Shown: one piece after another, positions 1 through 64,000 of the stretch
Numbering within the stretch: position 1 is the first letter of the stretch
How the letters are laid out: the number at the start of each line of letters is the position of its first letter
Assembly (NCBI GenBank): GCA_034508935.3
Contig: CM067451.1
Span: forward strand, 46,846,630-46,910,629
DNA: 64,000 nucleotides
DNA from: Berghia stephanieae
Taxonomy: Eukaryota; Mollusca; Gastropoda; Nudibranchia; Aeolidiidae
Direction of reading: 5' to 3'
The notes under the pieces: generated by a model
Seen by the model: only the letters and a program-made list of their open reading frames with translations
What the model was told of the DNA's origin: nothing
Database searches by the model: none
Made by a program: the position numbers and the translations under genes

Positions 1-40
1 GTGTGTGTGTGTGTGTGTGTGTGTGCGTGTGCGCGCGAGT
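1..40. repeat. GT microsatellite at window edge
   Basis: (GT)n with GC interruptions. The sequence from about 40 to 850 shows no gene or repeat that I recognise. Confidence 0.9.
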
Positions 41-852
41 GTTTGTATGCACTCGGCATGTTTGATGAGGTAAGCAAGCGCATCACTCAATCACTGACCC
101 ATTGAAATAATGGTTCCACACTCCCCTCTCTTGCTGATCGTGTCGTTCGTTCACGATGCTACTCGCTGACCGATGCTGCGAAGTGAGGCATGTTGACATG
201 TGCTTACCTCGCGCGTCGCATGGCACCACATTGGGTGAATAATTGACCCCCACCCCAATACACACACACGCACACAAACCCTACCCCCACCCAAATTTGT
301 TTCGCCTATTATGTACTACTACAGACTAGGCTACTATGTAATATTACTCGTAACGAAAAATAAGAAAAGAAAAGAGGCTAGGCTAAAAATATTTAAATTG
401 CCATTGTCTCTTGTTTTGCTTTACTTCGTTCGCAGTCCTAGGCTGGGGCAGGAAATGCTCGTTATTTCCGAGTTGACCTCTTTTTCATACTCGCTACTTT
501 CATGCTCATTTTATTGACTCAAATAAGGGAGAAAAAAAACGGGGATTTAGATTTTACTCGCTATTTCCGAGTTCTCGCTATTTCCTAGTACGTTACTTTC
601 ATGTTCTACTGTATAAAATTAGCTACACTACAGCACAGATTCCTCAAACTCATTTGAATATCCCGATTTTCTTCCTTATTATTCTTTGTTATATTTCCAC
701 AAACTAATTATTACCTCGAACACGGTTTCCTTCAACTAATTTCACCCAATCAACATTAAAAAATTAGATTAATTAAAAGGTTGGTTTTCATGTGACCAGT
801 AATTTCCATTGCTGATAGTTTCCTGTGTCATTTACAATTAAGTGTGCATCCA

Positions 853-3466
853 AATATGTGTATACAGTATGGTACATACACATATAAAAACAGACACTCA
901 AACACTCTATCACTGTTTTTATATGTGTATACAGTATGGTACATACACAGATAAAAACAGACACTCAAACACTCTATCACTGTTTTTATATGTGTATACA
1001 GTATGGTACATACACATATAAAAACAGACACTCACATACTCTATCACTGTTTTTATATGTGTATACAGTATGGTACATACACATATAAAAACAGACACTC
1101 AAACACTCTATCACTGTTTTTATATGTGTATACAGTATGGTACATTCACATATAAAAACAGACACTCAAACACTCTATCACTGTTTTTATATGTGTATAC
1201 AGTATGGTACATACACATATAAAAACAGACACTCAAACACTCTATCACTGTTTTTATATGTGTATACAGTATGGTACATACACATATAAAAACAGACACT
1301 CAAACACTCTATCACTGTTTTTATATGTGTATACAGTATGGTACATACACATATAAAAACAGACACTCAAACACTCTATCACTGTTTTTATATGTGTATA
1401 CAGTATGGTACATACACATATAAAAACAGACACTCAAACACTCTATCACTGTTTTTATATGTGTATACAGTATGGTACATACACATATAAAAACAGACAC
1501 TCAAACACTCTATCACTGTTTTTATATGTGTATACAGTATGGTACATACACATATAAAAACAGACACTCAAACACTCTATCACTGTTTTTATATGTGTAT
1601 ACAGTATGGTACATACACATATAAAAACAGACACTCAAACACTCTATCACTGTTTTTATATGTGTATACAGTATGGTACATACACATATAAAAACAGACA
1701 CTCAAACACTCTATCACTGTTTTTATATGTGTATACAGTATGGTACATACACATATAAAAACAGACACTCAAACACTCTATCACTGTTTTTTATGTGTAT
1801 ACAGTATGGTACATACACATATAAAAACAGACACTCAAACACTCTATCACTGTTTTTATATGTGTATACAGTATGGTACATACACATATAAAAACAGACA
1901 CTCAAACACTCTATCACTGTTTTTATATGTGTATACAGTATGGTACATACACATATAAAAACAGACACTCAAACACTCTATCACTGTTTTTATATGTGTA
2001 TACAGTATGGTACATACACATATAAAAACAGACACTCAAACACTCTATCACTGTTTTTTATATGTGTATACAGTATGGTACATACACATATAAAAAACAG
2101 ACACTCAAACACTCTATCACTGTTTTTATATGTGTATACAGTATGGTACATACACATATAAAAACAGACACTCAAACACTCTATCACTGTTTTTATATGT
2201 GTATACAGTATGGTACATACACATATAAAAACAGACACTCAAACACTCTATCACTGTTTTTATATGTGTATACAGTATGGTACATACACAGATAAAAACA
2301 GACACTCAAACACTCTATCACTGTTTTTATATGTGTATACAGTATGGTACATACACATATAAAAACAGACACTCACACACTCTATCACTGTTTTTATATG
2401 TGTATACAGTATGGTACATACACATATAAAAACAGACACTCAAACACTCTATCACTGTTTTTATATGTGTATACAGTATGGTACATTCACATATAAAAAC
2501 AGACACTCAAACACTCTATCACTGTTTTTATATGTGTATACAGTATGGTACATACACATATAAAAACAGACACTCAAACACTCTATCACGTTTTTTATAT
2601 GTGTATACAGTATGGTACATACACATATAAAAACAGACACTCAAACACTCTATCACTGTTTTTATATGTGTATACAGTATGGTACATACACATATAAAAA
2701 CAGACACTCAAACACTCTATCACTGTTTTTATATGTGTATACAGTATGGTACATACACATATAAAAACAGACACTCAAACACTCTATCACTGTTTTTATA
2801 TGTGTATACAGTATGGTACATACACATATAAAAACAGACACTCAAACACTCTATCACTGTTTTTATATGTGTATACAGTATGGTACATTCACATATAAAA
2901 ACAGACACTCAAACACTCTATCACTGTTTTTATATGTGTATACAGTATGGTACATACACATATAAAAACAGACACTCAAACACTCTATCACTGTTTTTAT
3001 ATGTGTATACAGTATGGTACATACACATATAAAAACAGACACTCAAACACTCTATCACTGTTTTTATATGTGTATACAGTATGGTACATACACATATAAA
3101 AACAGACACTCAAACACTCTATCACTGTTTTTATATGTGTATACAGTATGGTACATACACATATAAAAACAGACACTCAAACACTCTATCACTGTTTTTA
3201 TATGTGTATACAGTATGGTACATACACATATAAAAACAGACACTCAAACACTCTATCACTGTTTTTATATGTGTATACAGTATGGTACATACACATATAA
3301 AAACAGACACTCAAACACTCTATCACTGTTTTTATATGTGTATACAGTATGGTACATACACATATAAAAACAGACACTCAAACACTCTATCACTGTTTTT
3401 ATATGTGTATACAGTATGGTACATACACATATAAAAACAGACACTCAAACACTCTATCACTGTTTT
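853..3466. repeat. 67-bp minisatellite of hairpin units, about 39 copies
   Basis: Each unit contains CTGTTTTTATATGTGTAT, a 12-base loop, and the exact complement ATACACATATAAAAACAG, then CACTCAAACACTCTATCA. Copies differ at only a few positions (for example CATTCACA for CATACACA). Both strands therefore give similar apparent reading frames, which are not genes. Confidence 0.97.
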
Positions 3467-3724
3467 GCATAACAGGAACCTCTCTGCTCATTCATCACTA
3501 CGCAATTCGTTCTCATTTCATTGCGATGCGCCATTATTTGTAATGATGGTTGGCTATGAGGGTAAATGAATGTTGTAATACAGAAGCCCCCCCCCCCCCC
3601 CTCTCTCCAACACACTTGCACATACACTCAATGTCGTGTATTAAGTTATCTCCCTCAACATATCTATAAGATAAATAAATAATAAAGTTCCCCTTAATTA
3701 CCCTCAAGCGAAGATTTGTTTTAG

Positions 3725-3890
3725 GGCTTATTCCAAGGGAAGACCAGAGTAACCCAGCTCAGCACCGCAAACTGAACTAGGGAGAGGTGACTTGCTTAGG
3801 GCCACATAACATAGTCATTATTCAAACTCTGTATCTTTCAGGTATGAAGCAAAGACTAAACAGCTAAGCCAGACTGGCTTTGCAGTTGCA
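3725..3890 (-). mobile_element. tRNA-derived SINE-like fragment
   Basis: On the minus strand, TGGCTTAGCTGTTTAG resembles a Pol III A box and GAGTTTGAATAATG a B box. Then CCTAAGCAAGTCACCTCTCC resembles the central domain of invertebrate SINEs. No tail or target duplication was identified. Confidence 0.5.
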
Positions 3891-5051
3891 GTATAGACAG
3901 TAATAAAACCTAGCACTAGTACTTTTATTTTAACTATCCCTAATAGGAAATTAAAAAAAAAACAACCTAGGACAACTGCTCTCACTACCTTTCAATATGT
4001 CCTTCATTCAATGGCAATGGCAGCGCAGAACCAAAATAATGGTCATATAAGGACATTTTTTAACTTTTACCAATCAATCAAGGTTTGTTCCACAGATTTT
4101 AAAATGCTACTAAAATTGACAAAATTTAATAAATGATATCTGACAAAAGATCCACGTTTGCATGTTGTGGTCCCCACAGTAGTTGAGAGTAGAGGGGTGC
4201 ATGATTGGTACTAAGTGTGATAGCCATATTTTTGTGTGGCTGTCCTCTCTCTCTCTCTCCCTGGCAGAGGATGTCGTGACAATTGGAGCAACTGGCACTT
4301 TTTCATACCTTATTTTTCTCATCATTATTGATGCGAGTACCCGCCTCACGCTTTTTCTGGACCGACAAATCCTATCTTTAGGATCCGTTTTTATGGAACG
4401 GTTGGCAGCTATGGAACTGTATATGCATAAACTAATAAAGATGGTCCATTTATAGTAGTAGTCCAAACTGCCCCGATAACGGGTTCTGGACGTAAAATGA
4501 GCTGATTTCCATCAAGTTCCCACTTAATCTTCACCACGTATTTTCATTGTAAATGCAATGAAATATATATCAATAAAAAGATCAATCTTTGATCTTTCCA
4601 ATGATATATTTGGTTTTAGCATGCACAAAAAACTGACTTTGTGCTTTGATAACGGAAATAGTCACTTGAGCCGTTTTTTATCGCTCGCCGAGAAAAAAAA
4701 AATCATACCGCCTCAACGTAAATAGCCAGGCAAACTGCGCCGTTCGTTCAATCTCGCCCAAACTGGTTTCATAAGACACGTAAAAGAGGGCCGATTATTT
4801 TGGTACCAAATAGTAGTAGTTCTTATTTTTGGTTTTGAAAATATCGCATTTTTTATAACTTTTCAAGGCTAATTTTCATTATGATCAAGTTCTATTTGGT
4901 ATTTTTGGAAAGCCGTATTTTTCCTTTTTATAAATACGAAAACAACACTAAAAAATGTCCAACGGCGCAGAATGCTTAAACCGAAACAACGCATCACTTT
5001 ATGAATGAAATTCTTTTTCCCACCGGCCGGCAGCAGTATCAGACGTCTCCA

Positions 5052-6629
5052 ATGGCTAACAAATCAATCTCGCCTGAATCAACGCTACCGTTCGAAATTT
5101 CTCGATACAAGGTTCTGACAGGTAAATAAATATATAATTCACTTATTAATATCATAAATTAAGAGGTATTAAGTTTAAATTTGTTTATTTTATTGTTTTA
5201 TCCAACATCGTCCTCAAACCCATCTTCTCAAAATGGCTGAACTCTGGGTCCGTCTCGGAAAATGAAGAGCCTATTTATTTCTGATTTTCAGAATAAGCTG
5301 TGATACAGTAATTTGCTTTCTTCAAGCATTATATTTATTAAATAAATTAATTTTGTGTTACTGGCAATTAATTTTAAGCCACTAGAACGATTTTTACAAC
5401 CCTTACAAATATCTAAGAAAATCCAAGATGGCGGACATCGATGATAGTGATAGACAGACCTGGAGGTAGAGAATTATTTTCCTTGGCTAGATTATATATT
5501 TCCATTTGTGAGTTGTTTACTACTTCACAATAATGTAAATAAATATGACTTATTCATTTTTTATAGTTGACTCTTTATAAACATTATTTTTTTCTGTTCA
5601 TTGACTTTAGAAGGATATTCTGTTTTGCTGAGATTTTTTTTTTTAATTTATGTTTTTTATTGGAGTGAGTTTTTTTTTAAAAGGAAGAAACAAAATTCCA
5701 AAAGTGAAAAAATAAGAGAATATCGGTTTAAATTTAAAATGTCCTCATTTTTCCTAAACATATGAAAAACATTAATTTTGCTTTTACTTTACTTTGTTTT
5801 AAACAGATGATGACCAGTACAGGTCCCTTAAAAGGACATTCCTGGCTGTGGGAAAGGGGAGACGGGCAACCTTACCATCCGTCCTGTTTGACAACCGACT
5901 GGTGCTCCAACTGCTTTGTTTGAAGGAAGAAGCCAGTGAATCATGGAGGAAGGTAAGTTAGTAATACCGGCTAAATTGTCTGCTTTTGGAGACGGTCCAA
6001 ATTCCGAGTAATAACTTGGTTATTATTGTTCTGTTCTACATTCATTAATGCCCAGTAAGTGTATGTAACTTAATAAAAACGTGTGAATAGTCTGAATAGA
6101 CAAAATTGAAACTATAATCTATCTAAGAATCTTGATTTATTTCTTTATTTTCAGGTACAGGAATGGTTTGTGTCTGTAAGGCCCGATACTCCTCCCAACA
6201 GGGTCAGGTATACTGTGGAGAAGACTGTCAAGCTGTTTGAAAAGACCCCAGATGGTGATGTCCCCGCTTTCCTTGAGACTCAGCTCAACTTGGATGCCAT
6301 CTCGCCAACCTTGTCAGCTATTGGCATCACAAGATCAACTGTCAGTAACCCTCCGTTGTCTGTTCCCCATGTCTCGTCAATCTGTAATCGTTTTGTCATT
6401 GATTTTCATCAACATTGTTCAATTGATAAGTGTCCAAGAGAATAAATCAAAAACCTTCATTACTGAAGTTGTCAAAAATGAAATCAGATATTGTAAGACT
6501 TTCAAGCAGATTAAAAATTTGAAATTTGCCCCACTCAATACCATGATAGAGTCCTTGAAAAATGTCCTTGAGCAAGAGAATAGTTCCCCAACACCACCCA
6601 AGCGGTTAAGGCTTTCAAATTTTGAGTAG
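5052..6629 (+). CDS. Element-borne N-terminal-domain gene, 3-4 exons
   Basis: Exon 1 is 5052-5121, starting MANKSISPESTLPFEISRYK and ending at ACAG|GTAAAT, phase 1. Exon 2 is 5807-5952 (146 nt), from DDQYRSLKRTFLAVGKGRR to SESWRK, donor GTAAGT. Exon 3 starts at 6155 with VQEWFVSVRPDTPPNRVRYT. It ends either at a stop at 6445 (about 168 aa) or, with a weak 100-nt intron (6341-6440), continues to a stop at 6629 (about 196 aa) with tail PPKRLRLSNFE, a likely nuclear localisation signal. Exons 2-3 are homologous to the minus-strand locus at 32982-33127 and 32323 onward, with the same intron phases, but no catalytic region follows. The conserved splicing and open frames suggest a recently functional protein. 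I do not recognise a named family. A repressor-like role is only inference. An alternative first exon could start at ATGGCGGAC (5428). Confidence 0.7.
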
Positions 6630-6767
6630 TTCGAAAAGAAAACAATTGCGAGAAAAAAATCTTTGGCTATATGCGTGTGTGTATATTGTCTTTTTATGTG
6701 CTTGATTTTTTATGTAAAAAATAATCCAAGCGCAGTTCTTTTTCAGTTTTTACTGCATAGAATGATA

Positions 6768-6773
6768 AATAAA
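6768..6773 (+). promoter_or_regulatory. Polyadenylation signal AATAAA
   Basis: AATAAA lies about 140 bp after the stop at 6629, in the right place to end the transcript of the element-borne gene. Confidence 0.55.
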
Positions 6774-7413
6774 CCTTGGTTTTAGCTATTAAGACATGTC
6801 TTGTTCCATTATTTTGAGAAAATAGCTTCTCGGCCACCACTGGGTCTGGGTACTTTTGTCCAAATTCTTAAACTTGGCTACCTTTTTCCTCTCTTGAGTT
6901 ACTGATAATGATGTTACAGAACTTATATATCACACCATTCAGATAGAGCTTTAAAACCTGATTAATTTGATATATAATATGTCATCCTATGTCAACAAAC
7001 AAAAAAGTTACGACAGTTTGAAGTTGCGTCTTTTTCGCATGTTTCGGCAACTTTTTGGAAACTGCTTTTCTGTGATTTTTCTGAACTTTGAAAAGTTAAT
7101 GTGGTAAAACTATGCTAAATAGCCTTCCCAAAAAAATTGGGCTTATTCTATGCCATCATATTTGTAACCACAAGCGATGTTAGATCTGTATCTATAGTAA
7201 TAATGATTTTGGGGTACCCCAAACTTGGGAAATTTAGTATTTTTAACTTTTCCCGTTTTCGGCCCAAAATCCATGATTTTCAAATTGCCATAACTTTTTT
7301 AGTTTTTGACCTAGGAAGACAAATCAAATATCATAGTAACCAGAATAAAAAGTTCTACAAGAAAAATATTGAATGAGTGTGTTTCTTGCAAAAAAAAAAT
7401 TCAGTTTGGACTA

Positions 7414-62205
<54,792 letters not shown>

Positions 62206-62391
62206 CTGAAAATACAACATAACAATTCAATAGATTGAGACAGACAGACAGACACACACACACACACACACACACAATACATAAACAAACCAAACAATCA
62301 AATGGGTGTATCAAGTGCACTGATCATTTTCAATCTTGATTAAAAGCAAGATATTGTATCTTAAAGGAGGGGGATAGGAGGAAAATTTATA

Positions 62392-62573
62392 TTAACTCAC
62401 TCAATCCTAGAGAGTTTTGCTACGTTTTAAAACTGTAAAAAAAATTATTAAAAATGAGCATGTGCACAGATAGTTTTATTCAACTATTATTATAATTAGC
62501 TTTGATACCACACCTATGAAATACACCCTGGTTATACTACTGATATAGTCGGTGTTAGGATTGAGTGAGTTAA
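62392..62573. mobile_element. TTAA-type MITE, 182 bp
   Basis: TTAACTCACTCAATCCTA and TAGGATTGAGTGAGTTAA form a perfect 18-bp inverted repeat bounded by TTAA. It is non-coding and lies 190 bp upstream of the first U2SURP exon seen here. Confidence 0.8.
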
Positions 62574-62579
62574 AACCAT

Positions 62580-63230
62580 CTAACTTAATATCTACCAAAA
62601 CAACCTTTCATTTCTAGAGTACAGTATCACACATGAGCAAAGAAGAAAATAATGATGAGGTAGTGATGGCAGTTGTATTAGCAGTGATGATGTGGTGTTG
62701 GTGGCTGTTGTAGTGATGATAATGCAGTGGTGAGTGAGAGTTTACAGACGGCACAACTTTGTCATTCGTCAGGCCATGGTGTCATAACATGTTAACTATC
62801 ACATAACGTTAAAAAATCAAATCTGTACGCACGGTGACATTTTCATACAATTAATAATTTATTCAATGTACTTTTGGTCAAATACTAAATTTTAGGAGCC
62901 ATTTTAATTCATACCCTAATACTTTATTTCTGGATGCAATTTCTGGACTTAAAAGCAGCTTTAAAGAAGAAAGAAGAATATTTCAGTAAACAAAAAAAAA
63001 ACAAACCGACTCATAGTTTGATAATTAAGTCAGAGAATAATTTTAAAATGCATTTTTTGTGCGTTTTTTTCCTATTCAGTTACTTAATCACCTGCAGTGG
63101 TAATTAATTACTCAGTGACAGCTTTATCTCTTGTAATCGGCAAGTGGTACCGTCGTGCAGGCTAGATCACAGAAACCAAGACTTTTTGCTAAATGTTGTT
63201 TCAGCACGATTTTCAGTGCCATGAGTAGTG
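62580..63230. other. Intronic sequence, unassigned
   Basis: It holds a short GTGATGATGTGGTG-type stretch near 62660-62740 and otherwise AT-rich sequence. No U2SURP 5' exon was found here. Confidence 0.45.
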
Positions 63231-63234
63231 GTTG

Positions 63235-63660
63235 TCGTCGTCGTAGTAGTAGTAGTAGTGGTAGGAGTGAATTTGATGTCGTGGTGGTTGTAGAAGTAAT
63301 GATAATGATGTGGTGGTGGTGGTTGTAGAAGTAATGATAATGATGTGGTGGTGGTGGTTGTAGAAGTAATGATGTGGTGGTGGTGGTTGTAGAAGTAATG
63401 ATAATGATGTGGTGGTGGTGGTGGTTGTAGAAGTAATGATGTGGTGGTTGTAGAAGTAATGATGTGGTGGTTGTAGAAGTAATGATGTGGTGGTGGTGGT
63501 TGTAGAAGTAATGATAATGATGTGGTGGTGGTGGTTGTAGAAGTAATGATGTGGTGGTGGTGGTTGTAGAAGTAATGATGTGGTGGTGGTGGTTGTAGAA
63601 GTAATGATGTGGTGGTTGTAGAAGTAATGATAATGATGTGGTGGTGGTGGTTGTAGACTA
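63235..63660. repeat. GTGGTGGTTGTAGAAGTAATGAT minisatellite
   Basis: Units of 21-36 bp (TGATGTGGTGGTGGTGGTTG, TAGAAGTAATGATAA) are repeated about 15 times. The unit resembles the array at 58060-59150. Confidence 0.94.
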
Positions 63661-64000
63661 GTTTCTTTGTCTTTGATACAACGAATAAAAAATTTCTTTT
63701 TTTTTTTTAAAGTGGGCATTCGAAATGGAAAAAACACTTTTTTTTTTTTTGCGAGGCACGAAATAAAACTTTTATTTTATTTTTTTTTTTTAATTTGTTT
63801 TTTTTTTTACTTTACAAATTTTATTTTTAACTTCAATTTAAAAAACATTTTTTTTAAATGTCAGCACTTAAGGGGGGGGGGGAGCGACATTAAAAATGAT
63901 GAATTTGGACCCAGTTTGCTAAAATTAGATTTTGGTGGGATGTTGTCATGTTACCATTTGTCTGCATAAAAAATTGCATGAGAACTTCATCTTCGGCTTT

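Noticed and set aside
1673-2295. Many overlapping similar frames on both strands
   Set aside because: They come from the 67-bp array, whose units are inverted repeats and so give the same peptides on both strands.
3200-3460. CRISPR-like regular repeats
   Set aside because: Direct repeats with no variable spacers, in animal intronic DNA. They are minisatellites.
4110-4466. Minus-strand frame with ERERERED, considered as a C-terminal U2SURP exon
   Set aside because: The charged run is only a short CT/GA repeat. The acceptor phase does not extend the charged frame, and the frame runs into the target duplication of the hAT-like element.

Overview
The window is nuclear DNA of an animal, most likely a marine invertebrate. 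It has spliced genes with GT-AG introns, AT-rich introns, LINE, SINE, Tigger, hAT-like and TTAA-type elements, and a very heavy load of tandem repeats. The phylum cannot be fixed from the sequence; mollusc and invertebrate deuterostome are both possible.

The backbone is one host gene on the minus strand, U2SURP (SR140), a U2 snRNP-associated splicing factor. Fourteen exons can be placed between 62205 and 7480. They run in the expected order (RRM, SURP module, CID, acidic DLDG-type and SKWE segments, cwf21 segment), and every splice phase is consistent except for one anomaly in the first RRM exon. The 5' exons before the RRM lie beyond 64000. The C-terminal RS-rich exons were not found and probably lie left of position 1. 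Nearly everything else in the window sits inside this gene's introns.

A second gene family occurs twice. At 4456-7416 a 2.96-kb element has 15-bp terminal inverted repeats and a perfect 8-bp target duplication, and carries a compact plus-strand spliced gene (5052-6629). At 34188-30258, minus strand, a larger damaged relative has the same two 5' introns at the same phases and an identically sized 146-nt second exon. It continues into a region resembling an RNase-H-fold DNA transposase (a D-R-A-A-N-M segment followed by a CxxH motif). The small copy keeps only the N-terminal domain, so it is either a deletion derivative or a separate N-domain-only protein.

Mobile DNA: a Tigger/pogo remnant (52782-54336), LINE fragments on both strands (17478-17877, 43907-44726, 61640-59640), a hAT-type MITE (18119-18493), three short TTAA-flanked elements, a CAC/GTG-ended insertion with a 4-bp duplication (14251-15862), tRNA-like SINE pieces, and an interspersed retroposon of about 0.5 kb with A-rich 3' ends and target duplications of 11-14 bp. 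No LTR, retroviral or Polinton-like element was recognised.

Tandem repeats: about twenty unrelated minisatellites (units 18-75 bp) and many trinucleotide or GA arrays occupy roughly a third of the window by my boundaries. Several have a traceable origin: a 44-bp array grown from LINE coding sequence, a 50-bp array with an unamplified relative 4 kb away, arrays split by mobile-element insertions, and a 67-bp array in which each unit is a perfect hairpin.
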